Origin: Congeria kusceri | Taxonomy: Eukaryota > Mollusca > Bivalvia > Myida > Dreissenidae | Assembly: GCA_027627225.1 (NCBI GenBank) | Contig: JAPFQT010000402.1 | Location: forward strand, 62,001-126,000 | Length of the DNA stretch: 64,000 bases | Direction: 5' to 3' | Shown: positions 1 through 14,400 of the stretch, piece by piece | Layout of the letters: each line of letters starts with the position of its first letter | Numbering within the stretch: position 1 is the first letter of the stretch | Position numbers and translations under genes: made by a program | Notes under the pieces: generated by a model | What the model was told of the DNA's origin: nothing | What the model saw: the letters and a program-made list of their open reading frames with translations, nothing else | The model's database searches: none

Positions 1-288
1 CAAATACTCTGTTGACCATTCAAAAATTAAAGCATTCTCTCTCTGTCCATTTCTTTCGAATGGATGCCATAGTTTTGTAACAAGGCCCTATTGTGGGGGT
101 ATATCCGTCACTCATGTGACAATTCTAGTACTTACTAGGCTTGTCTTAATAAGGTGTGTTTCTTATTGTCAATAAAGTGTATAACGTATGATGCCATTGT
201 TGTTTTCAACCAGTGGTTACTCTGTTAAAATATGGACAAGTCTGTGCAAATGGCGTAAAAGTCTATATGTGGAACATTCAAGTTAAAT

Positions 289-606
289 GGTACACAACGC
301 TGATCTCTTGGTGCTCATGGCATCAAAAGATAAATAGCATGGCCGATTTGGCGTCAAATGGTACATACCACTGCCCCTTGTCGCAAAAAGGTACATAACA
401 CTGGCCCCTTCTTGCCAAATTGTACATAACACTGGCCCCTTGTTGCCAAAAGGTATATAACACCGCCCCCTTGTTGCCAAAAGGTACATGACACTGCCCC
501 CTTGTCGCCAAAAGGTACATAACACTGCCCCCTTGTTGCCAAAAGGTTCATAACACTGCCCTATTGTTCCCAAAAGGTACATAACACTGCTCCTTTGGTG
601 AAAAAA
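289..606. repeat. 31-bp minisatellite
   Basis: Eight near-perfect tandem copies start at 360, 390, 421, 452, 483, 514, 545 and 576, with period 31 (one of 30). Each reads GGTACATAACACTGCCCCCT followed by TGTTGCCAAAA. Two decayed copies precede them from about 289. Because 31 is not a multiple of three, every minus-strand frame stays open and gives 65-99-aa open frames that are repeat artefacts. Confidence 0.9.
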
Positions 607-2214
607 GGTGTAAAGAAATAGTTATGATTTTGAGAAAATTACATAATATCCCACTAAGTTTAAACTAATATTAAGTTGAAACAAAATATAATTATGTACC
701 AATGTCTAGAAATATGTAAGAGGAAATCTAGTTTAAAACGGCCAACCATCATCAAGGTGCTGATAATTAAATCGTTATATGGTAACATTTGCAGCATTTT
801 AAGGCAAAACTAAATTTATGAAATGCTTCTCGGGCACTTTTTCTAAAAAATCAGGAGGGTGGACGGATTTTTTTATTCAAGAATATTTTTATCCTGCTCT
901 TTTCTATTGGCACTATGTAATGACATATCAAAACAAGTACATAGAACTTATTGACACAGAATTTCTTCTAAAATATGGAATGCTTTTTAACAAGCTAAAG
1001 CATCTATAAAAAAAATTGAAATCAACAAATAAACTATATCAACACATTATTTCAAAATTTGTGTATATCCGATTCTCTTGGTTAAACAATTATTTTGAGC
1101 AGAAAAAAAACATCCTAACTTTTTTCTTTCAATAATATCAAATTAATTGAACCTGTTCACGAAAGGAACGACTGAAATTTAGTTAGAAAACACGTTCGTT
1201 CTTTAAAAAATTGCCTTTTTCGCAACAGCAGCCAAATTGAAACATTTCGTCATCGGTTTTCTCGCGGTAAAACTTTTGTTTTAAAAATAGTTGGCTGTTC
1301 GTGTACAAACAAACATAAATTATTTAAAAATTGTTAATTTTGTTTTCAAATATTACGAAATAACATTATGAGTTTTCCTACATTTTAACCTAAGCAGACG
1401 AAAGTGTATACATTGGCCGTCAAATGTCTACCGATGGTTGCAAGATGACACAAAGTCATTAGATTTATGATAAAAAGTCGTATTACTCGAGTGTTTCTAA
1501 ATGAAATCATTTTAATAACTTCTTCTTTTCTTAAAAAAAAACATCAAAAATATGTTTGATGTTGACAATTAATCAGGACAATCGAAAGATAAACAATTAC
1601 CGTGGAAACAGAAATACCAGTTTCTATGATCACACAGGAATAATGGTACTGGAATTACTAAAATCTACATAAATCTAACGAAATCTACCTCTATCGGATT
1701 ACTTTTCTTCCACTATGTAAAAACGCAGAATTTTTTAAAACCCGGCGCGTGATCGTCGAAAAATAGTTAATATTTTCTTGCATTTAATCAAATTCGTAGC
1801 GGGTTATAACAATACGTTGCGGCGCTGCCTGAGAAACAATTCATTAATTTTGTTTAGCCTTAGCATATTTCAACACTTTAAACAGATTCTCCAAAAACAA
1901 AACCCTGGCAATCGGTCATGTGGCACTAAAAGAGTACGTACTGATTTAAAATATATGAAAATGTCATTTTTCATCCAAACCTTGCACTAAAAGGCAGACT
2001 CGATATTGTTTTGTTACCTATCATTTAGCATCATTTACCACTGAATCTTTCATATGCGCATTATGTGGTCATATTCAGGAAAATAATTTTTATGCTTGAC
2101 CTGTATCAGATGCTAGGGAAAAGACAGATCAGACCACGTTTGCACATTTTATAATACAGTTTCTTTTTTAATAAAGAAGTGCACTATTGAACCAATGCAT
2201 GCGTGTCCAATGCC
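607..2214. other. AT-rich stretch without recognised features
   Basis: I see no coding exon, RNA gene or tandem repeat here. Open frames are short and AT-driven. It lies downstream of the terminal exon of the minus-strand integrase-like gene and may hold its 3' UTR and intergenic DNA. Confidence 0.5.
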
Positions 2215-2417
2215 TTATTGAAAATAGTTTGTAAACCACTCGAGAAGGTCTTTTGCTTCTTCTACAGTTTCAGGTGGCGTTCTTCCTTTGGATTCAAGCA
2301 ACCCAAATAGGGTTGTTTGGAGGGGCTCCTCAACACCAGTTAACGTCGGTGTTTTGCAAAACGAGCGAAAGGTCGCCACATCTTCCATTTCTACCGGAAA
2401 TCTATAGTCCCTTGTGC
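2215..2417 (-). CDS. Integrase-like gene exon 9 (terminal)
   Basis: The acceptor is GCACCTAAAG. It encodes 66 codons then TAA at 2217-2215. It opens TRDYRFPVEMEDVATF, directly continuing ELYG of exon 8, and ends in an acidic tail (ETVEEAKDLLEWFTNYFQ). No ATG is needed; it is an internal continuation. Confidence 0.85.
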
Positions 2418-5400
2418 CTTTAGGTGCAAAAAGAACAAAATAATAACATATGTAATATAACGTGAAATGTTACATTACGAATGCAAATCCAGTCCCTTTA
2501 TTGAAAAAATGCAAAAATACTATTTTGTCTATTTTTCATTTAATATCTATCAGTTACTCGGATAGCTCAAATAATAAAATGGCTTTTAGTAGCGATAATG
2601 ATATCATGTTTGATTATTTATATATTATCGTAGGTCAGAACACCAGCAGAACCAACTTTTTTCCTTGTACCTATATCGGATTTTGTATTATTTATAATTT
2701 TTTTAAGAATAAATAAATGAATAAAAGCTTGAATCGTATTTTCTAATCGTGTCTTCTATGTGCCCTCAATAATAAGTAACATTGAAAATTATATAATCAG
2801 CATCACACAGTTCATAATCATCGCATCCCGTACATTGTGCCATGTGTTTTATATGATCCATTACGTTAATTAACAGATGACCAGTAGAAAATTCACTGAA
2901 ACAACAGCTTGACCATTAGATTAATAATAATCGGTCGTGATTATAATATTGATTATAATACCATATAATTCTGGATGGCGATAGAGGATTTCTGGCTTGC
3001 CATGGACTTCATCTCCGTTCTGGTGTCTGATTTGATGATCGTTCCATTCTTGTCGGACCATATTCAGCTCATGTTGTATTATTGGTGTGAAGCAAAATCT
3101 TACACATTCTCTGAAAATCATTAAGACGCGTTCACAGAAATGTATTATACATGTAGTTTAGTTTATTGAATAATACAATGGACAATACTAGTATGCTCGT
3201 TAGTATACAAATGAAGATATGATAGTATGCATAAAACAAAGTTATGGGTCAACTATGATATAGATATCAAATATCAATTTTACGTAGGTAAACATTACTC
3301 AAACAAATATCAAATTATTCAGCAAATAGATAATAAGTAAGAGGTTGTATGTGTACTGTGCAGTCAATAATCATACATTAGTCATGATCACGTTTAGCAT
3401 GTATTTTGTTTGTTTGTTTGTTTGCAATTTTCGCAGTTTTTAACAGTATTTCAGTCATATCACGGCGGTCAGTTAACCTACTCAGATCTTTCCTGGGCAA
3501 GCTTAGCCGATCTAAGCGGATGGGGGGGGGGGGGGGAATGGCCGTAGAAATTATTTCATGACCAATCCCCACACAAGTTATGTGGCCGGGCTGGGGTTCG
3601 AACTCACGATCCAGCGCTCTACCAACTGAGCTAGCCGGATCCGGCTCGTTTAGCATGTAGTCTCTAACTGGCATGCGTTTAAATATTTCCGGTGTTGTAC
3701 CCACTAGGCCCCAATCTTTGTTTTGTAATTGAGCAGCAATTAATTGTATATTTTTTGTTTTCATACGCTGGCGGAAATAATTGATTTATAAATGAAAACA
3801 TAATTTAAGTTAAATAATGCAAGAAAGTATCTCTCTATTGTTTGTTTCAGGTATTTCAAGCAAGTATTTGTAAATAAAATATAATGATGCTCCTTCCATA
3901 AGCTTCCAGTTAGACTCATCACATATAGACCATCACATATAGACGCCGCATGAGCGCGGCGCCAATAAAAAACGGTACATTAAGGCAAAGCTGCAAAAAC
4001 GACGTGACCAAACGACTGTAACTTCACAACACTTGTTAACAAACATACACGTGAAGGTTATTTGCGGTGGAAAATATTCCTCTGCTTTCCAATTCACCAA
4101 GAATTTCTTGCCATGCTGCAATACACATCTCATGAAGTCTTCTCCACCAACACTCTATCCTCTGTGAAAATTTGATATATTATGTATTATTCATCAATTG
4201 CAGTTTTATATTACCTTCTATTAATCCTGGTATGATGGAAACGCACATATGTACGAATTTGCTGGAAAATGTCCATGTAAACAGTATATTCTAGAAACCC
4301 TGCCCTTATAAATGACTTATTTCTTAAACATGGCTGACAACATTTTTTTGTGAAGTTAGATGCTGAATTCATTAGTCGAGTAGATCAAGGTCACTGTGAT
4401 TTTTGTTTTTGGCGTAACTGTCTAAGATCACTTTTCATCCAGATTCTTGAAAATGTGTACCAATGAAAAGCTAGAAGCTCGGCGCAATAAATTAATTATG
4501 CAGCGGAAAAATTAAATACCATTATTTTATTGGGAAATTTGTTTGGCCCGGGAAAATTTAGGAAATGCAAACTTAAAACAATGGCTTAATGTCTATCAAT
4601 AACGGTTGCATAATTTTAGGGATTACATTTACATAATTGTTTACATAAACTGTTAATATAAACATATATTCAACATTCACTCTAAAACCGATCCTAGTTT
4701 TGAACACATTTTGTCATTTATATCATGAACAGAATGTAATACATGTATTCATTCACAGAATGAAATAATCATTTTGTTTAGCCTACTGTTCTGACTTACT
4801 CGTAAGACATGCACACATAACTCGGAAGCAAGTGAAACCAGCCACAAGTTAAACCGGTCCCCAAATTTACGTACGTTCTCAGACCCCAGATTTTTATTTA
4901 TAACTATTAGAGGATTTAGATTGTTTTATGTTGTTTCAAGTTAATGAAAAATAATCATTTGTGTTTAATATTTAAGCACAGAAAAATAAAATGTCGAAAA
5001 TGACAATAAATCCTCAGTTAGTGACATAGTCACGTACCATATCTGCTATTGTATAAATGAAGAAACTATATATAACATCTTTTCATTAAAACTTGTGTTG
5101 ATTCTCGATCTTTTAATTAATTCTAATTGTGCGGTCCTTAGCGAACATCAACGCCGATTGTCTTTTTAAAGACATTTCTTGTTTCCATCTGTATCCAGAC
5201 ATAAGTATGGTAACCATGTTGACATCATGCAGTCTTCTACCAGATATATTGTAATGTGAAATCGTTTCAAACCTGGTTTGAAGGTGAATTCCCAATCACT
5301 ACACTTTTCTCCCCTGCAATTTCATCTTCGTGAAACCACCGGAACGACTTCTGCATGTTAGCTACAACTCCATTCTCACTGCCTGCATCCATTCGGATGC

Positions 5401-8400
5401 ATCTTGGCGCTCCTAATGTAAAACCCCCAAAACGTTAGTTTGACATAGATTGACATTATATATTTCTTTACAAATATTTAATGTACCCAGTTAATCGTTT
5501 TTTTAGAAGTCCTTTACCGGTATTTCTATACTAATATGTACTATTTGTTAAAGCCATTACAAAGCCAAACTGACTTCATGTGTGTGTGTGTGTGTGTGCG
5601 TGCGTGCGTGCGTGTGTGTGTGTGTGTGTGTGTGTTAGGTACGACTATACATGTGAGGACCTACTATTGAATGCACACCAACAATATGAGGACATTTTGG
5701 AAACCGAGGACTTAAACCCGGGTCCTCACATTTTTTTTCCATATAATCAATCTATAAGAGGACCTACGTTATTTGTATGAAAATTGCGAAGTCCTCGCTT
5801 TGAATGGGCTTAAAATCTCGTATACACTCCATATACACAAATCCGCCTATTACGATATATCACGTGACATGAAAAGTGTATAAGTTGCTCCAATAAAATT
5901 GCTTCTTGCATATTTTCGTCATCCATTGTAAGAATCCATTTCATTGGTTGCACTCTCGTCCCAGTTGAACATGTCTAAAATCCTGTTCGACCCGGGTTCG
6001 TCCCGCGTTCAACCTGGGCCAATATTGTAGAGCGATTTTTATGTTGAAATGTTGTGAAAATACGTATTTTTTAAAGATGCTATGAGACAAATATTTAATG
6101 ACAAGGTGAATGTCAGTTTTTAAATAATGAACTTGATATAAATAAATATGAAATCACATTCGACTGTGAACTCGATTGTAGCCCGAAAGGTACCGCGCTT
6201 TAGACAGTCTTTTCAAGATGGCGTGCTATATTGAGTAACCAGAGGTGAGTCACATACGGGGATTTTCACCAGAGAAAAAAGCAGTTGCGTCGCATTTGCA
6301 TGTTTTTAAACAAAAATATAATGTATTCGATCGTTTTGTTGACAATGGCTTAGGAAAATTAAATTAATTCCATCAAGAAGAATTTGGGTCCGTTCGCCCT
6401 ATGTCCCGTACGCCCTAAAATATCGGCTTTATGAGTTTATCTAGTTCTAGCTACCATAACTTAAAATGTCGCTTTTGATATTTTGATACTTTGCGCGACT
6501 TAAAGTTATGGGAAAACACCCATAGCAAAGTCTACCAGAATTTGACAGTTGATCGACAGTCACCATAAAAACTCCCCAACAGTGCTTTTTAATGCAGAAT
6601 TGACTAAAATAAGCAGCATAATTGGATAGATGGATAATTTTCACTCCTATATAGCATACTTTTGACAAAATACTGTCTAAACACACCACTAAATAACTGT
6701 TTCGTTACACAATGTAGCGGTTATGGTCTTTATCGAATACATTTGTGAAATGATAATCTCGTGCTATTTCTGTTTTGAAAGAAAACAGAATTCTATGGAG
6801 TTGAACCTCGCTGGTGCCTGTTTTATGAACACACTATACTTTTTGTACATAGACAAGGAATAATAGATTAAAACAATATATTAAAACAATGTGTACGCTG
6901 GTCAGACTTGAGTTATTGAACACAAAATGCATTACTGTTCAATCACTTGAGTTGTATTGACAATGTTATTGCATTTTACTAAGTACTCCTTATCTGTAAC
7001 TCTGCTTGTTTCAGAATGGATGTCTTCTGGTGTAAAATTCCGGGCTTACCTAGAAAAGTGTACTGGCCTGCTCGGTCATCAAATGGAGTGGTGACAATGC
7101 AGACGTGTTTTGTTTCACCGAAAAAGCTATTTAAGCATTACCCATCTTTAGAGCATTGCTGCAAGATGCTTTTCGAAGAAAAGGCTAGCTATTCTACTGG
7201 GCCCAGTGTTAGGTTGAAGATTTTCGATATGCTAGTTTCTCAGGACTGGCTTGGGGTATTTCATTCAAACTTAAGACATGTATTCACCATATTGCAATGA
7301 CCTTATTGTGTGGTAAATCTATTTTGAAATTTGTCAAAATTATGGGCCATTTTACACTTTGAAATGTACATATACACGATATAGGCAGTTTAAAGTTTTT
7401 TGGTAAGCTAGTTTCTCAGGAACGGCTTGAGGGATTTCATTTAAACTTCAAAAATGTATTCCCCATATTGAAATGACCCCATAGGCCAAATTTGGTAACT
7501 AGTTTGAAATTTATCAACATTAAGGGCATTTATATATTTAGAAGTTAGCATAGGCTAAGTTTGGTAACTTAAGTTGGGTATTTGTCAAAATTAGGGGTCT
7601 TCCTACACTAACAAATGTTACATTTAAGCTAAATTGGCAGGTTAATGCTGTTCAAACTTTGATATTTTAATCAAACTTCATAATCAAGATAAACTGAATC
7701 AAGAACCCCCTTGGGATTGCATATGGGAAGGATGGGGTCAAGGTCACTGTTATTAAAAATAGCAAAATGTAGTGTGCTTAATTTCTTGAAAACAAATTGA
7801 GTTATTGTAACGAAACTTCATGCATAAATACGTTATATCCGGAAAACAGTCAACACATTTTGAGTTGGCAATCATTAACAAAGAATCGGTCCGACCACCA
7901 GGCTGTCCGACAGTTTTTTAAAGACTAAATCCTATATTTAATTGAGTAAAACAAACAAATATCGGATCAATTGAATAAAGCTCGGCTATGGTTTTTTAAC
8001 GTTTTAAATTTTTTTGTTCAAGTTCTCAATAGATCCCAAATAGTTTGACGTCACCAGCGTGTGTCTCCCAATTATAATGTCCTTTCACTGAATTCGCTTG
8101 TATTACATGCCCAAATTAAAACAGATACGAGTCATTAAAAACATTCTGCATGTTGTCTATGAGGTGGGTGTTACCATTAAACTTAATAACTTTGTAGTGT
8201 TATTGATAGCGCAGTGCGTAATGTGCGTTACGTGAATAGTAAAATAAAATCGGAATTCGCTTTTAATATGCATATAGTTATTTCGAAGTTTGGTATTGAT
8301 TTAAATAAACTATATATACTTTTTTAATATATTGTTTAATATTATTTTATATTAATGGATGTTAACAACAATGAAAAATATGTTTGTTTTAAGAGATAAC

Positions 8401-11400
8401 GAAAAAAATGCTAGACTGAAGTTAATATGTATGTATACAGAAGATTTTCATTTTGGTCTGGCAAGTTTTGACAGGTTTTTGGACCGAATGTCTGACACTT
8501 TTGAGCTTTCGAAAAGTCTGGCATATGGGGTTGATGGGGTCCATGTCACTTAGTACATATAGAAAAAATGTTTCTGCTCAGTTACTCAAGAACAAATTGA
8601 TCTATTGTAATGAAACGAAATACATTGATTTTTATTGACAGTGTCAGTGTGTCCAAAGCAAAGCTATTGCCCTTTCCGGGTCCATTTCAGAAACTTAAAG
8701 AACAAGGAATCGGTACAATATAAATGTTAGCTGTTAATTGTTCATATTCAGGGCTTTCATCGATTACAAATTGTGCAAAAAGTTGTAATGCTTGTTTGCA
8801 TCAGTAAAACTTGCAGAGTTTTTAGTATGGCTGATACTCATAGTATTATTTAAAGTATGCATATGATAATATGTACTGATAATAATGTAAGTTGTTTTGG
8901 TTGAAAATTCAAAAAAAAGGTTTTACAATTACTATTTGTTATGATGCAAGCCCTTTATTTAGTTTGCTTCATGTTTTCTTTAAATTGGTCTGGTCAATAT
9001 GTTCGATATATGAGTAGGTAAGCACTTGTTTTGAGTTCACTTGTTCAAGGTTTTTGTGGTTATACTGTTTGGGGCTTTTGGGCTTATACATGATAAGGCA
9101 TAAAAAAAACAGTTGTTTGTTTCCACTAATCCGACCAGCCCTAATTTTTTGTGCCGACCCTAAACTTTTTTTGGTATTCCATGTTGAGTTTTCTATCATT
9201 TTTGCTTAATTTACTCAAATAACTATTGTGTTTGAGATCGTTTATGCTACATTCGATCATATTTACTAAATTAACTTTAAATGAACAAAAATTAACTAAA
9301 AAAAGAATGTTAAATAGAGATTTGGAAGATTCCTGCATGTCATTGCATATTCATTGCATATTCTTATGAAATTCGGAATCGTAAAAAAAGGTAACGAAAA
9401 AAAGTTTAGCCGACCTACCTACCCTATTTTTTTGGCTATGTTAGTGGAAACAAATGACTTTTTATTGGCCTTGTCAATATTGATCAGCATATATGATATG
9501 AGCCTCAATGAGGCCTAAGCTACTGTTTAAGGTTGTATATGTGATCTTATAAGATATTTAGTTAGATAATAATCAATTGAAAAACATTCATAATCATCTC
9601 TTCAATGTGATGCAATTTCACTCTAAATAAAAGGCATCTAAAGCAAGTTTGTTATGCCCCCACGGAGTGGGAGGCGTTCAGAATTATACTTGTTCGTCCG
9701 TATGTATGTACACATACGTGCGTGCGTACGTCACGAAGCTTGTGTTTTCAACTCCTCTTTAACTACTGGGTTGATCTCGCTGAAACTTTCACAGTTGAAT
9801 AACCTTAATGTGTAGATGATCTCAAAGAAAGGAATTTTGGCTGCGACGAGTTTTGGCAGAATTATGGCCCTTTGTCTGTTTTTCCACTATGGAATATAAA
9901 AAATTACAGTCCCCAAATTTTGTGTTTTCAACTCCTCTTTAATTGCTTGGCGGATTTCGCTCAAACTTTCAGAGCTGAATGATCTTAATGTTTGTTTTAA
10001 TATCATGTTTATGTTGCAGAAATCCTCAAAAGAAAGAAATTAAGTACAACTTTGGAAATTTTCTACAGCGACTTGCAGTTGGCTATAGGTACATAAATAT
10101 ATATACAATATATATTCAAACTATTTATTGTCAAAAAGGTTCTTAATGTCAAATACAATGTGCATATTATGTATATGTGTGTGTATTTTTAGCTCACCTG
10201 AGCACATAGTGCTCATGGGGAGCTTTTAGGATCGCCTTTTGTCCGTCGTCCGTCAGTGCGTGCGAGCGTTAACTTTTTCTTCTAACGACTTCTCCTCCTT
10301 AACCCCTTGGCAGATTTTAATGAAACTTCACAGGAATGATCCTTGGGTGACCCTCTTTCAAAGTTGTTCAAATCGTTCCGGTCCATTGCATATGTAGGTC
10401 ACCAGAGCTAAAAATAGATTTAAAAAATGAAAACTTAAAAAATCTTCTTTGAAACCACAAGGGTCAGGGGTTTAATATTTGGTGTGTAACATCGTATGGT
10501 GGTCCTCTACCAAGTTTGTTCAAATCATTACCCTGGGATCGAAATTGGCCCCGCCCTAGGGGTTACTTGTTTTCCTTATATGTATATAGTGAAAACTTAA
10601 AAAATCTTCTCTGAAACCGCAAAAAAGGCCCAGAGGTTTGTTATTTGGCATGTACATGAAACATCTTATAGTGGTCCTCTGCTAAGTTTGTTCAAATCAT
10701 GCCCCGGGGTCGAAACTTGATACGGCCCAGGAGTCAATTGATTTATATAGACTTATATAGTAAATAACTTCAAAAATCTTCTCTGAAACCGCAAGGGTCA
10801 GGGGTTAAAATTGGCCCCGCCCTGCTGGTAACTTGGTTTCCATATTGTACATAATTATTATTAGTGAAAAAATCTTCTCCCAGCTAAGACCACTCTAGTA
10901 TCACAATGTGAATTAAGGTGAGCAATTCAGGGCCATCATGGCCCTGTTGTTTTATATATAAGAATTTAATTATTTATGCAAATATAAAAAAAATGCTTTA
11001 ATTGTGAGCATACTTTTGCACCGTATGAAGTCCTAGAACCATTACTCAATGAGATAATCAATCTAACCTTAATATTGGTTTTGTTCCTTACCCAGATCAG
11101 ACTGAAGGCCAGAAGCAGGACAGTTATCTAGGTTTGTGATTCATGCTTTTTAAGCTCAATATATACTTTATAACATACTTTATAACATAATATCTTGCAT
11201 TTTTAGCTCACCTGAGCACGAAGTGCTCAAGGTGAGCTATTGTGGTCACCCTATGTCCGGCGTCGTGCGGTGTGCGTCGTCAACTTTTAGCTTGTTACCA
11301 CTCTAGAGGCCACATTTTTCATCCAATCTTGATGAAAATTGGTCAGAATGTTTATCTTGACAATATCTAGACCGAGTTCGAATCTGGGTCACGTGCGTCC

Positions 11401-14400
11401 AAAAGGTAGGTCATCAGGTCAAATCTTAGAAAAACCTTGTTACCACTCTAGAGGCCACATTTATGACTCAATCTTGATGAAACTTGGTCAGAATGTTTAT
11501 CTTGACAATATCTAGGCCGAGTTCGAATCTGGGTCACGTGCGTCCAAACACTAGGTCACCAGGTCAAGACAACTCTTATTAATATGGAATATAGGATTGA
11601 CGCAGTTACTCCCCTTTGACTGCAATGTTATTCATGATAGTACAGTTTACTTGTGTGTATCATTTGTGTGTTATCGTTATTCGAGGTTCGATCGTTTTTA
11701 TGCCCCCCTTCGAAGAAGGCGGCATATAGCAGTCGCACTGTCCGTCTGTATGTCTGTACGTCTGTATGTCTGTGCGAAGCTTCCTGTCTCAGCCATAACT
11801 TTGCCGTATATTGATGGATTTTGAAATAACTTGGCACAAATGTCAACCACCATAAGACGACATGTAAGTCACCAGGTCAAGTTTGCAACAATTTGTGTAC
11901 CTTGAACTCAGGTGAGCGCTTTAGGGCCATCATGACCCTCTTGTCTATATTTCCACACAAAAGATGAAACCCTTACAGTGATGAAATTACTCTCTGCAGC
12001 AAGAACCAATGTGTTTGATCAAAATGAATTTATTATGGTGTTTGTCAAATAGCTACTGGCAAAATCAGGACTAGATATGCACAATTAAGTATATGATAAA
12101 AGTGAGGACTCGAAAACCAATTCTTGCCAAACATGTTCTCACATTATTTTCTTAATAGCTTAATCAGATAGACAGATTTGTTAATGGAAGTTGTGATAAA
12201 GCATTGCTCGCTTTCTTGTGATGCAGGAGATGATGGCCATGATGCTGCTGTAGAAGACAATCAACTAGTGCACCCCAACTTCAAGATGTGCCCAGAGATA
12301 ACATAGAACAATCACACACCCAAGGTACTGCATGTTGTGAGAAAATCTTTGGTGCTCATATTTAACCATTCTCCGTGTTTGTCAATAGTTACTAACAAAA
12401 TAAGGACTCGACACACAATTCCGTATATGATAAAAGTGAGGACTCGAAAACCAATTATTGCCAAACATGTTCTCACATTATTTTCTTAATAGCTTAATCA
12501 GATAGACAGATTTGTTAATGGAAGTTGTGATAAAGCATTGCTCGCTTTCTTGTGATGCAGGAGATGATGGCCATGATGCTGCTGTAGAAGACACTCAACT
12601 AGTGCACCCACAACTTCAAGATGTGCCCAGAGATAACATAGAACAATCACACACCCAAGGTACTGCATGTTGTGAGAAAATCTTTGGTGCTCATATTTAA
12701 CCATTCTCCGTGTTTGTCGAATAGTTACTAACAAAATAAGGACTCGACACACAATTACGTATATGATAAACGTGAGGACTCGAAAATCAAATCTTGCCAA
12801 ACATGTTCTCACATTATTTTCTTAATAGCTTCATCAGATAGACAGATTTGTTAATGGAAGTTGTGATAAAGCATTGCTCGCTTTCTTGTGATGCAGGAGA
12901 TGATGGCCATGATGCTGCTGTAGAAGACACTCAACTAGTGCACCCACAACTTCAAGATGTGCGCAGAGATAACATAGAACAATCACACACCCAAGGTACT
13001 GCATGTTGTGAGAAAATCTTTGGTGCTCATATTTAACCATTCTCCGTGTTTGTCGAATAGTTACTAACAAAATAAGGACTCGACACACAATTCCGTATAT
13101 GATAAAAGTGAGGACTCGAAAACCAATTATTGCCAAACATGTTCTCACATTATTTTCTTAATAGCTTCATCAGATAGACAGATTTGTTAATGGAAGTTGT
13201 GATAAAGCATTGCTCGCTTTCTTGTGATGCAGGAGATGATGGCCATGATGCTGCTGTAGAAGACTATCAACTAGTGCACCCCAACTTCAAGATGTGCCCA
13301 GAGATAACATAGAACAATCACACACCCAAGGTACTGCATGTTGTGAGAAAATCTTTGGTGCTCATATTTAACCATTCTCCATGTTTGTCGAATAGTTACT
13401 AACAAAATAAGGACTCGACACACAATTCCGTATATGATAAAAGTGAGGACTCGAAAACCAATTATTGCCAAACATGTTCTCACATTATTTTCTTAATAGC
13501 TTAATCAGATAGACAGATTTGTTAATGGAAGTTGTGATAAAGCATTGCTCGCTTTCTTGTGATGCAGGAGATGATGGCCATGATGCTGCTGTAGAAGACA
13601 CTCAACTAGTGCACCCACAACTTCAAGATGTGCCCAGAGATAACATAGAACAATCACACACCCAAGGTACTGCATGTTGTGAGAAAATCTTTGGTGCTCA
13701 TATTTAACCATTCTCCGTGTTTGTCGAATAGTTACTAACAAAATAAGGACTCGACACACAATTACGTATATGATAAACGTGAGGACTCGAAAATCAAATC
13801 TTGCCAAACATGTTCTCACATTATTTTCTTAATAGCTTCATCAGATAGACAGATTTGTTAATGGAAGTTGTGATAAAGCATTGCTCGCTTTCTTGTGATG
13901 CAGGAGATGATGGCCATGATGCTGCTGTAGAAGACACTCAACTAGTGCACCCACAACTTCAAGATGTGCCCAGAGATAACATAGAACAATCACACACCCA
14001 AGGTACTGCATGTTGTGAGAAAATCTTTGGTGCTCATATTTAACCATTCATCTCCTACATCACTTGGTGTTTATCTTATTTTTAAAGATCTATTTAATAG
14101 TGAATAGTTTTGGTTAAACCAATTAGGGGGTAGGTTATTTTCCTCCCCTTTGGGTGTATCCAGAATCACAGCCCTGTTTTGCTCTGATATCATTTGACAT
14201 TTACATGCTTGTTGTCACACCACTATCTTAATCTATTTTTTCAGGTGACTCTAGGAGAGTATTTGCTTGTTCTGGAAATTCGAATATCAAGGTACATACT
14301 GCTGCATATGAACATTAACATTCAACTAAACTTAACTTGATATTGTACTGAGACGCTTTTTATGCCCCCCTTCAAAGAAGGCGGCATATAGCAGTCGCAC

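Larger units (their letters stand above)
12035..14047 (+). repeat. Tandem array of six ~335-bp units, each with one exon
   Basis: Six units have matching points at 12181, 12515, 12851, 13187, 13522 and 13858 (steps 334, 336, 336, 335, 336). A partial diverged unit precedes them. Variants show a trimer duplication: units 1 and 4 share the deletion CACCCCAAC, while units 2 and 5 are followed by the same spacer (ATTACGTATATGATAAACGT). The higher-order period is therefore about 1,007 bp. Each unit carries acceptor, 98-99-bp exon, donor and intron. Confidence 0.92.

Noticed and set aside
283..582. Overlapping 65-99-aa minus-strand open frames
   Set aside because: They arise from a 31-bp minisatellite whose period keeps all frames open.
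3590..3646. True tRNA gene
   Set aside because: A and B boxes are present but the acceptor stem is poor and it is the head of a SINE with a tail and target duplication.
3378..3764. 128-aa minus-strand open frame
   Set aside because: It reads through a SINE and both target duplications; the coding look is accidental.
8359..8638. Two short overlapping open frames
   Set aside because: They lie in a degenerate dispersed repeat and have no splice or family support.
12498..14047. Repeated 104-aa minus-strand and 62-aa plus-strand open frames as genes
   Set aside because: Minus frames are shadows of the tandem array. The plus frames include intron on both sides of the 99-bp exon, so only the exon part is kept.
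12035..14047. CRISPR-like array
   Set aside because: Units are long near-identical tandem repeats with exon structure in an animal genome, without unique spacers.
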